Shown here: positions 1 to 8,053 of the stretch, piece by piece
How positions within the stretch are numbered: the first letter of the stretch is position 1
How the letters are laid out: every line of letters begins with the position of its first letter
Assembly: GCA_018400615.1 (NCBI GenBank)
Contig: JAGYML010000003.1
Coordinates: forward strand, 1 to 45,715
Direction: 5' to 3'
From: a bacterium
Lineage (GTDB): Bacteria > Bacillota_I > Bacilli_A > Izemoplasmatales > Izemoplasmataceae
Length of the DNA: 45,715 nucleotides
Notes under the pieces: model-generated
What the model was told of the DNA's origin: nothing
What the model saw: the letters and a program-made list of their open reading frames with translations, nothing else
The model's database searches: none
Position numbers and translations under genes: made by a program

Positions 1-610
1 TATGCCATCCGGGTCTGCCCTCTCCCCATGGAGAAGGGTATTTAATGCCTACATCCGTCTGTTTCCAGAGGGTGAAATCAAGGGGATCCTCTTTTTCAGT
101 ATTGACATCAACACGGGCGCCTTGTTTCAAATCATCCACTTTGCGCCCTGAGAGAATTCCATAATCATCGGCCTTGGATACCCGGAAATAAACATTGCCG
201 TTCACTTCATAAGCATACCCGGTTTCTACGAGCTGTTCGATGTAGGAAATGATGGAACTCATATATTCGGTTACACGCGGTGCGAGATAATGTGTCGAAC
301 TCCCGAGTCTCTGTGCATCCGCATAAAAAGCCTCAATGAATTTGTTGGCGACAGCCAACTCATCCGTTTCGTCTTCAATGGCTTTGGTGATAATCTTGTC
401 ATCGACATCGGTAAAGTTGGACACATAATTGACCGTATACCCAAGATGGGTAAAATACCTTCTGACGACATCAAAAAATATCACCGGTCTGGCATTGCCG
501 ATGTGGATATAATTATACACTGTCGGCCCACATACATAGATATTGACAGTATCTTCGTTGATGGGCACGAATTTTTCCCGTTTTCTTGTAAGGGTGTTGA
601 AGATTTCCAT
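1..610 (-). CDS. cysS: cysteinyl-tRNA synthetase, 5' part (runs off the window)
   Basis: CysS charges tRNA-Cys with cysteine in the cytoplasm. Only the first 203 codons are present; the gene continues beyond position 1. The translation starts MEIFNTLTRKREKF, has the first zinc-ligand cysteine (Cys27, in CGPTVYN) and the class I HIGH signature as HIGN at residues 36-39, and reaches SPWGEGRPGWH, the segment just before the second zinc cysteine of the family. The ATG at 610 is preceded by AGGTGA at normal spacing. Downstream of an extended -10 promoter it forms its own unit, separate from the csp and gltX genes to its right. The identity is very secure; the C-terminal half cannot be judged. Confidence 0.97.
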   Translation of the reverse strand, partial: MEIFNTLTRKREKFVPINEDTVNIYVCGPTVYNYIHIGNARPVIFFDVVRRYFTHLGYTVNYVSNFTDVDDKIITKAIEDETDELAVANKFIEAFYADAQRLGSSTHYLAPRVTEYMSSIISYIEQLVETGYAYEVNGNVYFRVSKADDYGILSGRKVDDLKQGARVDVNTEKEDPLDFTLWKQTDVGIKYPSPWGEGRPGWH

Positions 611-652
611 AAAATTCACCTATTTTCCAAGTTTGAAAATTTAGACACTTAC

Positions 653-661
653 ATTGTAACA
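653..661 (-). promoter_or_regulatory. cysS promoter, extended -10
   Basis: Read on the minus strand this is TGT-TACAAT, an extended -10 element, about 43 bases before the cysS start codon. No good -35 hexamer is seen 17 bases upstream (TTTCTG), which fits an extended -10 promoter. Seen by eye only. Confidence 0.5.
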
Positions 662-834
662 CAAGGGCGTGCCATCAGAAACATTCTGACCCTAAAATTA
701 CGCCTCTATGTGTAAAGCTTATTGAAAGGGTCTCCATTATGTTAAACGCTATGACACTGAAGGATGATACGGGTCATACAGTACCAGAATGTTGGTTTGA
801 TACAGCTTCAAACTTCACCTCACGACGCAAAATA

Positions 835-859
835 AAAGCGGGAGCCAAGCTCCCGCTTT
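835..859 (-). terminator. rho-independent terminator after the cold-shock gene
   Basis: A perfect inverted repeat (AAAGCGGGAGC, three-base loop, GCTCCCGCTTT) lies 17 bases past the csp stop codon. On the minus strand it is followed by a T-rich stretch (TTTTATTTTG). It separates csp from cysS. Confidence 0.85.
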
Positions 860-875
860 CGTTCGTGTAGTTTAC

Positions 876-1073
876 TTAGATGCGTTCTACGCCAGAAGCT
901 TGAGGTCCACGATCGCCCTCTACTACTTCGAACTCGACTTTGTCGCCTTCGTTCAAAGATTTGAAACCTTCTTGGTTAATTGCGCTATAGTGAACGAATA
1001 CATCGTTTCCTTCATCTGTTGTAATGAAGCCATAGCCTTTTTCCGAATTGAACCATTTAACTGTTCCTGTCAT
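876..1073 (-). CDS. csp: cold-shock protein (CspA/CspB family)
   Basis: A 65-residue single cold-shock domain (OB fold) that binds single-stranded RNA and DNA and acts as an RNA chaperone. The protein starts [17 protein letters not shown] and contains both nucleic-acid-binding motifs: RNP1 (KGYGFI, about residues 12-17) and RNP2 (VFVHY, about residues 25-29). The length is normal for the family. The reading frame is open upstream to 1136, but the ATG at 1073 matches the family start and has AAGGAG upstream, and the promoter overlaps the upstream extension. The gene is monocistronic, with its own consensus promoter and a strong terminator. Whether it is cold-induced cannot be told; the 5' leader is short (about 28 bases), unlike the long leaders of thermoregulated csp genes. 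Confidence 0.96.
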   Translation of the reverse strand: MTGTVKWFNSEKGYGFITTDEGNDVFVHYSAINQEGFKSLNEGDKVEFEVVEGDRGPQASGVERI

Positions 1074-1107
1074 GAAAAGTAATTCTCCTTTATAACTTGA
1101 TAGTTGC

Positions 1108-1136
1108 ATTATACAACGTGTTTTTTTAAAATGCAA
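1108..1136 (-). promoter_or_regulatory. csp promoter (TTGCAT-17-TATAAT)
   Basis: On the minus strand the -35 TTGCAT (1131-1136) is separated by 17 bases from a perfect -10 TATAAT (1108-1113), about 35 bases before the csp ATG. It is a textbook vegetative (sigma-A type) promoter. Confidence 0.85.
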
Positions 1137-1148
1137 ATCTTTTTGTAC

Positions 1149-2585
1149 CTACAAGTGCCTTATGGTGTACTCCAGACGTTTTATAAGGCGCTCTTTACCC
1201 ATCAGATTCATCATTTTTGGAAGGTCTGGTCCGTGCATTGAAGCACTGACCGCTATTCTGAGTGGCATAAAGAGCATTTTACCCTTCATACCAGTCTCTT
1301 TACCGGCTTCCTTGATGGCTTTTTTAAGTGTGTCTGACGCCAGTGGGTCCATGTTTTCAACCATGTTTTTGAATGTTTCAAGAAGGGCTTTGACACCGTC
1401 TTGTTTTATAAATTCAAGGACGTCGCCTTCTAGAATAAATGGTTTTTCAAAGAAGTCGCGGTAAAGATCCACAATCTGAGCGCCGAAACTCAGTCGATCC
1501 TTGAAAACTTCTATGAGATCCACAAACCACGATTCGTCTTGTTCAAGACCGATGTTTTCATCGATCAAAAAAGGCTTGCACAGATCAAGGGCTTCTTCAT
1601 TGCTGAGAGCTTTGATGTAACGGTTGTTGATGAAGGCGAGTTTCTCCTTGTCAAAAGTCGCAGGTGAACTAGACATACGAGTCTCATCAAAGCGTTTGAT
1701 GAGTTCCTCAGGACTGAGAATTTCTTCTTTCTTGTCCGGACTCCATCCTAGCAATGCGATGAAATTGAACAAGGCGTCGGGAAGGTAGCCCAGTTTGTGA
1801 TACTGTTCGATGAACTGGATGATATCCGCATCTCTTTTTGAGAGTTTCTTGTGGTTGTCATTGACAATGAGGGGCATATGACCGTATGTAGGATGTTTCC
1901 AGTCAAATGCGTCGAGTACCATCAGCTGCTTCGGTGTATTCGTAATATGGTCTTCCCCGCGAAGCACATGGGAAATCGCCATAAGGTGATCGTCGATGGC
2001 ACAGGCGAAGTTGTAGGTCGGTATGCCGTTTCTTTTGAGAATGACCCAGTCGCCCACATCTTCACTTCTGAAAGTCACTTCTCCTTTTACGATGTCGTCA
2101 AAGGTATAAGTAGTCTCATCAGGGACTTTGAAACGGACCATGTAAGGGGCATCCTGATCGGGCTTCCCAAGACACTTTCTAGAATAATGAAGATTGGATT
2201 CGCCACGGGCTTTTTTCTCTTCTATTTCGGCTTCCAGCTCTTCGGGGGAGCAGTAGCATTTATAAGCAAGACCTTTTTCAATCAAGTCATTTGCATAGTC
2301 TTTGTATACATTGAGTTTTTCATGACGTTCAAGTTGACGGTAGGGTCCATAGGCGCCTGGTTTGTCAATGGATTCATCCCAATCCATGCCGAGCCATTTC
2401 AGATAATTCATCTGGTTTTCAATACCCTGATCCACATTTCTCTTGACATCCGTATCCTCTATCCTCACGATGAACGATCCCTCGTGATGTCTCGCGAACA
2501 GATAATTGAAGAGTGCGGTTCTGGCATTTCCAATATGGAGATAGCCGGTTGGACTTGGTGCATAGCGTACACGTACGTTTTTCAT
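1149..2585 (-). CDS. gltX: glutamyl-tRNA synthetase
   Basis: GltX attaches glutamate to tRNA-Glu in the cytoplasm and in most Gram-positives also to tRNA-Gln, which is then transamidated. The 478-residue length is normal. The class I signatures are HIGN at residues 17-20 (after YAPSPTGYL) and KLSKR at about residues 247-251. A Cys-x-Cys pair near residues 110-112 with a later Cys resembles the zinc site of some GluRS proteins. The ATG at 2585 is chosen because AAGGAGG lies just upstream and the family start MKNVRVRYAPSPTG follows; the frame is open further upstream, but that stretch overlaps the promoter. Whether the enzyme is discriminating cannot be decided here. Confidence 0.97.
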   Translation of the reverse strand: MKNVRVRYAPSPTGYLHIGNARTALFNYLFARHHEGSFIVRIEDTDVKRNVDQGIENQMNYLKWLGMDWDESIDKPGAYGPYRQLERHEKLNVYKDYANDLIEKGLAYKCYCSPEELEAEIEEKKARGESNLHYSRKCLGKPDQDAPYMVRFKVPDETTYTFDDIVKGEVTFRSEDVGDWVILKRNGIPTYNFACAIDDHLMAISHVLRGEDHITNTPKQLMVLDAFDWKHPTYGHMPLIVNDNHKKLSKRDADIIQFIEQYHKLGYLPDALFNFIALLGWSPDKKEEILSPEELIKRFDETRMSSSPATFDKEKLAFINNRYIKALSNEEALDLCKPFLIDENIGLEQDESWFVDLIEVFKDRLSFGAQIVDLYRDFFEKPFILEGDVLEFIKQDGVKALLETFKNMVENMDPLASDTLKKAIKEAGKETGMKGKMLFMPLRIAVSASMHGPDLPKMMNLMGKERLIKRLEYTIRHL

Positions 2586-2612
2586 GGTTTGCCTCCTTAA
2601 GGTTTTCAATTC

Positions 2613-2641
2613 ATTATAGTATGTTTGGCGCCCTCTAGCAA
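2613..2641 (-). promoter_or_regulatory. gltX promoter (TTGCTA-17-TATAAT)
   Basis: Minus-strand -35 TTGCTA (2636-2641), 17-base spacer and -10 TATAAT (2613-2618), 28 bases before the gltX ATG. It sits just after the rpsI terminator, so gltX is independently transcribed. Confidence 0.75.
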
Positions 2642-2655
2642 GCAACAATAGCTAT

Positions 2656-2683
2656 AAAAAAAAGCACGTGCGTGCTTTTTTTT
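2656..2683 (-). terminator. rho-independent terminator after rpsI
   Basis: The stem AAAAAAAAGCAC/GTGCTTTTTTTT begins 11 bases after the rpsI stop codon and ends in a run of eight or more T on the minus strand. The A/T symmetry would also allow termination in the opposite direction, but no plus-strand gene reads into it. Confidence 0.85.
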
Positions 2684-2693
2684 GAATGCAGTA

Positions 2694-3089
2694 TTAACGT
2701 TTTGAGAATTGTGGTGCACGACGTGCTTTGCGCAGACCGTATTTTTTACGTTCAACAGCACGAGGATCGCGTGTAACGAGTCCTTTGCTTTTGAGTGCCT
2801 TACGGTAGTCAGAGTTCACTTCGAGGAGTGCACGGGCAATACCCAGTCGAATGGCACCGGCCTGACCCGAGATGCCGCCACCTTGAACATTGATGATAAT
2901 ATCGAATGTTTTGGCGTTGTCTGTGAGTTCCAACGGTTGGAAAACATCAAGACGAACGGCTGCGGATGGGATGTATTGTTCGATTGTACGACCGTTCACT
3001 GTGACATTACCAGTTCCTGGTTTGAGTGTGACACGGGCAACCGAGCTTTTTCTACGTCCAAGACCATTGTATTTAACTTCATTAGCCAT
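2694..3089 (-). CDS. rpsI: 30S ribosomal protein S9
   Basis: S9 is a small-subunit head protein whose basic C-terminal tail reaches the P-site tRNA. The 131-residue protein starts [20 protein letters not shown] and ends in the diagnostic conserved tail RRAPQFSKR. It follows rplM by 12 bases, the usual L13-S9 pair, under the promoter at 3610-3638, and ends at a strong terminator. The length is normal and no odd features are seen. Confidence 0.98.
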   Translation of the reverse strand: MANEVKYNGLGRRKSSVARVTLKPGTGNVTVNGRTIEQYIPSAAVRLDVFQPLELTDNAKTFDIIINVQGGGISGQAGAIRLGIARALLEVNSDYRKALKSKGLVTRDPRAVERKKYGLRKARRAPQFSKR

Positions 3090-3101
3090 ATTCGTACCCT
3101 C

Positions 3102-3539
3102 CTAACCTTTCAACTCTAGCACTTGTGGTTGTTGAGCAGCGTGTGGATGTTCGCTTCCGCTGTAAACGAAAAGTTTTTTGAACATTTGACGTCCAAGCTT
3201 TCCTGTTGGAAGCATCCCTTTGACTGAAAGTTCAACCATGCGCGTAGGATGTTTTTGATTCATTTCCGTAGCAGTGACTGTTGTGAGTCCACCTGCATAC
3301 TGTGAATGTCTGTAGTATTTCTTTTGCTGCCATTTTCTTCCGGTCAGCGTGATGTCTTTTGCGTTTGTGATAATGACGTAGTCGCCACAATCCACGTGTG
3401 GAGTAAATGTGGGTTTGTGTTTACCTCTTAAAACCGTAGCCACTTCAGTGGATAAGCGACCAAGGGTTTTACCTTTGGCGTCGACGACGTACCATTTGCG
3501 ATCAACGCTTTGGTTGTTCGCCATGTAAGTTGTTTTCAT
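3102..3539 (-). CDS. rplM: 50S ribosomal protein L13
   Basis: L13 is an early-assembly large-subunit protein. The 145-residue product starts [20 protein letters not shown] and carries the conserved [11 protein letters not shown] segment and the C-terminal half containing [17 protein letters not shown]. The ATG at 3539 has GGAGG upstream. It is the first gene of the rplM-rpsI operon; its ribosome binding site lies in one arm of a leader hairpin (3545-3576), suggesting translational feedback by L13 as known for L13 leaders in other Firmicutes. In many Firmicutes rplM directly follows truA; here the two genes are about 9 kb apart. Confidence 0.98.
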   Translation of the reverse strand: MKTTYMANNQSVDRKWYVVDAKGKTLGRLSTEVATVLRGKHKPTFTPHVDCGDYVIITNAKDITLTGRKWQQKKYYRHSQYAGGLTTVTATEMNQKHPTRMVELSVKGMLPTGKLGRQMFKKLFVYSGSEHPHAAQQPQVLELKG

Positions 3540-3544
3540 AATGC

Positions 3545-3576
3545 TAGCCTCCTATTATCTTCTCATAGTCGGGCTA
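3545..3576 (-). promoter_or_regulatory. rplM leader hairpin covering the ribosome binding site (L13-leader-like)
   Basis: In the rplM 5' leader, UAGCC (from 3572-3576) can pair with GGCUA (from 3545-3549), and inside that CUAU (3565-3568) with AUAG (3552-3555). The Shine-Dalgarno GGAGG (3548-3552) is within the 3' arm. This matches the idea of an L13 leader that hides the start region when closed. The family assignment is an inference, made without a covariance search. Confidence 0.5.
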
Positions 3577-3609
3577 CAAGGGAGATTCTTTCAAAATGTA
3601 CCGACGTAT

Positions 3610-3638
3610 ATAATATACGATTTGACCTATAATGTCAA
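3610..3638 (-). promoter_or_regulatory. rplM-rpsI promoter (TTGACA-17-TATTAT)
   Basis: A perfect -35 TTGACA (3633-3638), 17-base spacer and -10 TATTAT (3610-3615) on the minus strand. It gives a leader of roughly 64 bases before the rplM ATG. Confidence 0.85.
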
Positions 3639-3665
3639 ACCTTTTGTTAACATTTACTATATTTT

Positions 3666-5600
3666 TCAGCTGATGGAGTCCCCTGGTTTGAGCCCGGTTA
3701 CTTCAAGGACTTCCATACGGTTTTTTCCAGAGCCCGCCAGCAGCATGCCCTCGCTTTTTTCGCCTCTCAATGTGACCGGTTCGAGGTTGCGGATAATAAC
3801 AATTTTCTTACCCACAAGCGCATCAACTTCGTAATGCTTGGCAATGCCCGCGACAATCTGGCGCATCTTGTTTTCACCCGCGTCCACTTTGAGAACAAGC
3901 AGTTTATCCGCATTGGGATGGGGTTTGGCCGTCTTGATCTCAGCCACACGCAAATCAAGTTTGGCAAAATCATCAATCGTGGCAAGGTTCAAATCCTCTT
4001 CACCACTTGCAATGGTATCATCATCGCCTCTGACAATTTTCTTGAGTTTGTCCACTTCCTCTTCAACGTCCAGTCTTGGAAAAAGCGGGGTGCCTTTATG
4101 AATCACGTTAAAGGTCGGTTGGGCGCCATAGATAAGGGCGTCCCAATCTCTTTTATCTTCATTGACACCGAGTTGTCTGAACAAGGCTTCACTGGCTTCG
4201 AGAAGAATCGGTTTCAACATGATGCCTATTTGTCTCAATGAATCACTGAGGTGGTAGAGCACGTTTTCAAGTTCATTTTTCTTAGCCTCATCCTTGGCAA
4301 GAATCCAAGGGGTCGTTTCATCAATATACTTGTTGGTTCTTGAAATCAGACGCCAAAGACTTTTGATCGCTTGAGACACTTTTAAATCTTCCATACTCCT
4401 GGCGTACGCTTCAGGCGTTTCTTTGAGAAGGGCTTCGAAATCTTCATCGACCGGCATTGTCCCCGTTTCATTGTATGAAACGGACCCTCCAAAATATTTG
4501 TTGATCATGGTTACGGTTCTGTTGAGGAGGTTGCCAAAGTCATTCGCCAGGTCGAAGTTTATTCTGTCCACAAACGTTTCAGGGGTGAACAGGCCATCTC
4601 CACCATAAGGCAGTTCCCTTAGAAGGTAATATCTGAGTTCATCCAGTCCGTAGTGTTTGAGGAGGGTATCGGGATAGATGACGCCCCCTTTTGACTTACT
4701 CATCTTTCCATCTTTCATCATGTAGAATCCATGAGCGTGCAACTTGAATGTAACCGGAATATCAAGGGCCATCAACATGATTGGCCAGAATATTGCGTGA
4801 AAACGTAAAATGTCTTTCCCTACGACGTGGACAACTTCATCGCCATTCCAGTACTTTTGAAACAAGTCGTCATTGTCCGTTCCATACCCAAGGGCGCTGA
4901 TATAGTTTGAAAGTGCGTCAATCCATACGTAGACTACGTGTTTTGGGTCACTGATGACTTTGATGCCCCAGTCAAATGTGGTTCTTGAAACCGAAAGGTC
5001 ATTCAATCCCTGACGAATAAATGCGAGTACTTCGTTGCGTCTTGATTCAGGGGTGATGAAATCAGGGTTGTCTTCAATGAACTGAAGCAGTCTGTCTTGA
5101 TATTTTGATAGTTTCAGGAAATAACTTTCCTCTTCAAGCCAGGAAACTTCGCGGCCACAGTCAGGACAAGTGTTGCCTTCTTCCAGTTGACTCTCCGTAA
5201 AGAACGACTCACAGTGCATGCAGTAATACCCACTGTACGTGCCAAGATAGATGTCCCCTTGATCGAGAAGACGCTCAAAAATTTTCTGAACCACGGTTTT
5301 ATGGCGTTTCTCAGTAGTACGAATGAAGTCATCATAAGAAATCTTCAATCGATCCCACAATTCACGGGTTTGTCTGGCCATTTCATCGACATGTTCGATG
5401 GGTGATACGTCATTCTCGTTCGCTACCGTCTCGATTTTCTTTCCGTGTTCATCCATGCCTGTAAGGTAAAAAGAATCATACCCTCTTAAATCCTTGTACC
5501 GTCTCAGCGCATCACATAGCACTGTCGTATAGGTATTTCCAATATGCAGTTTGCCACTCGGATAATAAATTGGGGTGGTAATATAGTAAGTTTTTGCCAT
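3666..5600 (-). CDS. metG: methionyl-tRNA synthetase with C-terminal tRNA-binding domain
   Basis: MetG charges initiator and elongator tRNA-Met. The 644-residue protein has the class I HIGH motif as HIGN at residues 19-22, a zinc knuckle with Cys127/Cys130 and Cys145/Cys148, and KMSKS at residues 299-303. The last ~100 residues (about 544-644, from DFAKLDLRVAEIKTA) form the EMAP-II/Trbp-like tRNA-binding domain also found in Bacillus MetS. The ATG at 5600 lies 6 bases after the rsmI stop, with AGGAGTGA upstream inside the end of rsmI, so it is likely co-transcribed with rsmI and the genes upstream. It is the last gene of the tmk-metG unit; no convincing terminator follows. Confidence 0.97.
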   Translation of the reverse strand: MAKTYYITTPIYYPSGKLHIGNTYTTVLCDALRRYKDLRGYDSFYLTGMDEHGKKIETVANENDVSPIEHVDEMARQTRELWDRLKISYDDFIRTTEKRHKTVVQKIFERLLDQGDIYLGTYSGYYCMHCESFFTESQLEEGNTCPDCGREVSWLEEESYFLKLSKYQDRLLQFIEDNPDFITPESRRNEVLAFIRQGLNDLSVSRTTFDWGIKVISDPKHVVYVWIDALSNYISALGYGTDNDDLFQKYWNGDEVVHVVGKDILRFHAIFWPIMLMALDIPVTFKLHAHGFYMMKDGKMSKSKGGVIYPDTLLKHYGLDELRYYLLRELPYGGDGLFTPETFVDRINFDLANDFGNLLNRTVTMINKYFGGSVSYNETGTMPVDEDFEALLKETPEAYARSMEDLKVSQAIKSLWRLISRTNKYIDETTPWILAKDEAKKNELENVLYHLSDSLRQIGIMLKPILLEASEALFRQLGVNEDKRDWDALIYGAQPTFNVIHKGTPLFPRLDVEEEVDKLKKIVRGDDDTIASGEEDLNLATIDDFAKLDLRVAEIKTAKPHPNADKLLVLKVDAGENKMRQIVAGIAKHYEVDALVGKKIVIIRNLEPVTLRGEKSEGMLLAGSGKNRMEVLEVTGLKPGDSIS

Positions 5601-5606
5601 AGATAA

Positions 5607-6476
5607 TCACTCCTGGTTTTGATTCCTGAATTGTTTTTTATAGGTTTGATAGGTCATATAGACCATGTTTTTCTTGACGTTTTCTTCGTGGGCCACCTGT
5701 TTGATGGCCTCTTTTTCACTGACACCGTCATCAATCAGCAGTTCAATCCTGTCAATGAGCGTCTCCTTGCCGAGGACTTTGCTTTCTTCAAATCCTTCTA
5801 CAACGACCACCATTTCACCTTTAAGTCCTGATAGGTCCACAGATTCATTCAAATCGAAACGCAAAATCTCTTCAAAACGCTTCGTTAATTCCCGCGCTAT
5901 TATAACACGTCTTGAGTCAAATACGCTTTTTATCGATTCCACAAACGCTTCAATCCGATGCGGGCTCTCGTAAAACACCAATGTATAGGGCAACCATCTC
6001 AAGTTTTTGAGAACGGCTTCTCGTTGCAAGGTCTTCGAAGGAAGGAACCCATAAAAGAGGTAAGGATGGGGTTTGAAGCCCGATACGATAAGGCCGCTGA
6101 TTGATGCGGACGCCCCTGGAATAGGCACAACGCTAAAGCCATTACTGGAGACGATTTCTACAAGTTGCTCTCCGGGATCACTGATGAGAGGGGTCCCTGC
6201 ATCACTAATCAAGGCCAAGGTGTTTCCCCTTAAAAGTTGTTCAAGAATGGCCTTGTGTTTGGACGTTTCATTGTGTTTGTGAAAACTCTTCATAGGGGTT
6301 TTGATGTCATAGTGTTTGAGAAGCTGACCGCTGGTTCGCGTATCTTCTGCGTAAATATAATCAACGGATTTCAAGATATTGACAGCTCTGAAGGTGATAT
6401 CTTCCAGATTCCCAATTGGGGTGGCAACCAGATAAAGCTTAGGCGTGTCTTCTAAGAAACTTGATTGGCGAATCAT
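5607..6476 (-). CDS. rsmI: 16S rRNA (cytidine(1402)-2'-O)-methyltransferase
   Basis: RsmI methylates the 2'-O of C1402 in the decoding centre of 16S rRNA, using SAM. The 289-residue product has the tetrapyrrole-methylase fold signatures: LYLVATPIGNLEDIT near the N-terminus, YAEDTRTSG, the glycine-rich LISDAGTPLISDPG, VPIPGASA and YESPHR. A short lysine- and asparagine-rich tail follows the domain. It corresponds to yabC of Bacillus and sits between the tRNA methyltransferase gene and metG in the same relative order. The ATG at 6476 is 4 bases after the upstream stop, suggesting coupled translation. Confidence 0.96.
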   Translation of the reverse strand: MIRQSSFLEDTPKLYLVATPIGNLEDITFRAVNILKSVDYIYAEDTRTSGQLLKHYDIKTPMKSFHKHNETSKHKAILEQLLRGNTLALISDAGTPLISDPGEQLVEIVSSNGFSVVPIPGASASISGLIVSGFKPHPYLFYGFLPSKTLQREAVLKNLRWLPYTLVFYESPHRIEAFVESIKSVFDSRRVIIARELTKRFEEILRFDLNESVDLSGLKGEMVVVVEGFEESKVLGKETLIDRIELLIDDGVSEKEAIKQVAHEENVKKNMVYMTYQTYKKQFRNQNQE

Positions 6477-6480
6477 GGCA

Positions 6481-7227
6481 TCACCTTCTTCTGAAAATCT
6501 TCAGGACTTCTTCACTGTAATGTTCACCCTCTGTTTCGTGAACATAAAGAGGGGGCAGCACTTCAGTTGAGCCGCTTGAATTGTTTGAAGCATCAAAAAG
6601 CACCATGTAAGCAGCCTGATTGTCTCTTGGATGGACGAAACGCATGCGCTTGACACTGAAATGATACTTGCTAAGCAGCAAAAACATCTCTTCAAGTCTG
6701 TCCACCCGGTGTATGAATACCAACCGTCCTTTGTCCTTCAAAAGCTTTTTGGCTACTTTCAATATGGCTTCCATATCGATGGTGATTTCGTGTCTTGCAA
6801 GCTTTTTATAATCACTCATACTCACGTTTGAGTCTTCCTTGTATTTGAAAAAGGGTGGGTTTGAAATTATCAAGTCGACACTTGTGGGTCTCAGATACTC
6901 CAGGGCATGATTGAAATCATCCCCGATGATTTCAATGCGATTATCAAGCGAATTGAGTGTCACGCTTTTTTTCGCGATAGCAGTCACGTCTTTTTGATAT
7001 TCGAACCCCGTGATATGAATATGTGGATTGATGGCACTGAGAAAAAGCGGAATAGGCGCAAGCCCCGTACCAACATCTACGACGTTTCGTATTCTCGAAG
7101 TGAACCGAGCAAAATCCGCCACCAGAATAGAATCCAGAGAAAAATTAAGCATGTCCGGTCTTTGAATGATTTTCAATCCTTCAAAACCAAGAAGGTCGTT
7201 GATGACTTCTTTAGGCATCATTGCCAT
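6481..7227 (-). CDS. trmN6: tRNA1(Val) (adenine(37)-N6)-methyltransferase family (YabB/TrmN6)
   Basis: A SAM-dependent methyltransferase of the TrmN6/YfiC/YabB group, expected to act on A37 of a tRNA. It shows the SAM-binding segment VVDVGTGLAPIPLFLS and the N6-adenine catalytic motif NPPF within DLIISNPPFFK. Position between ricT and rsmI matches yabB in Bacillus. The start is uncertain: ATG at 7248 has AAGGA only 2 bases away, ATG at 7227 has GGAA at 7 bases and ATG at 7221 has it at 13. I use 7227, which overlaps the end of ricT by 17 bases. The exact substrate tRNA is inferred from the family only. Confidence 0.88.
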   Translation of the reverse strand: MAMMPKEVINDLLGFEGLKIIQRPDMLNFSLDSILVADFARFTSRIRNVVDVGTGLAPIPLFLSAINPHIHITGFEYQKDVTAIAKKSVTLNSLDNRIEIIGDDFNHALEYLRPTSVDLIISNPPFFKYKEDSNVSMSDYKKLARHEITIDMEAILKVAKKLLKDKGRLVFIHRVDRLEEMFLLLSKYHFSVKRMRFVHPRDNQAAYMVLFDASNNSSGSTEVLPPLYVHETEGEHYSEEVLKIFRRR

Positions 7228-8053
7228 TGACATGTTCCAAAGGGTCATATTCCTTGATACTTATTAGTTCATCGACATCAAATTCATTGATTGCATTTTC
7301 AGCCAAACGGACTTTCACGCGTTTTTCAAGTACATTCACTGAAACGACCGTCCCCATACCCTCAGGCGTCTCTACCTTGCTCATCATCTTAGGCAGTTCT
7401 TTCCTATGTTCGATATAGGTTTGGTTTTCATAACGGATGCAACATAGCAGTTTGCCACATAGCCCAGATATATTCGTAGGGTTTAACGAAAGGCTCTGAT
7501 TTTTAGCCATTCTTATGGACACTGTTTCAAATTCTCCAAGGAACGTGTTACAGCATAGCAAATACCCACACGGACCAATACCACCTATGAACTTGGCGCC
7601 ATCTCTGGCTCCGACTTGACGAAGTTCGATGCGCACATGGAATTCATTGGCCAAGTCTTTGACAAGTTCTCTGAAATCGACGCGGCCTTCCGCTGTGAAG
7701 TAAACCACAAGTTTAGATCTGTCAAGCATGTATTCAGCATCAAGCAGCTTCATCTGCAAACCGTGCTTTCCTATGAAATGTTTGCATAATGAAAGAACAT
7801 TTGGAATATCCTCTTGATTTCTATGCCGCTTACTCAGATCTTTTTCAGTCGCAATTCTCAAAACAGGTTTGAGTGTGCCATGCAAATCAGCGTCATCAAT
7901 GGTTTTGACTTCTTCAATGACTTCACCAATTTCAAGGCCCCTGATTGTTTCCACGACCACTTCAGTCCCAAAGGGTAATTCCAACTCCCTGGGATCAAAA
8001 TAATATTTTTTGCCGGCCTGTTTAAACCGGATTCCGACTACTTTATTTTCCAT
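7211..8053 (-). CDS. ricT: RicT/YaaT, PSP1-domain subunit of the RNA-maturation Y-complex
   Basis: In Bacillus, RicT (YaaT) forms an iron-sulfur-containing complex with RicA and RicF that assists RNase Y in mRNA maturation and affects sporulation and competence. The 280-residue protein has the characteristic cysteine clusters, C-GYLLCC and C-GKLLCC, in its middle, which serve as cluster ligands in the family, and the conserved DGAKFIGGIGPCGYLLCC context. Its start at 8053 overlaps the end of holB by 11 bases. RicA and RicF are not in the window. Bacillus has yabA just downstream; here yabA is missing and the tRNA methyltransferase follows directly. Confidence 0.95.
   Translation of the reverse strand: MENKVVGIRFKQAGKKYYFDPRELELPFGTEVVVETIRGLEIGEVIEEVKTIDDADLHGTLKPVLRIATEKDLSKRHRNQEDIPNVLSLCKHFIGKHGLQMKLLDAEYMLDRSKLVVYFTAEGRVDFRELVKDLANEFHVRIELRQVGARDGAKFIGGIGPCGYLLCCNTFLGEFETVSIRMAKNQSLSLNPTNISGLCGKLLCCIRYENQTYIEHRKELPKMMSKVETPEGMGTVVSVNVLEKRVKVRLAENAINEFDVDELISIKEYDPLEHVNGNDA

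Noticed and set aside
662-830. Possible T-box leader upstream of cysS (a GATGGCACGCC sequence on the minus strand)
   Set aside because: It lacks the conserved T-box sequence (GGTGGNACCGCG-like) and an antiterminator/terminator pair before cysS; the promoter is downstream of it, so it is not in the leader.
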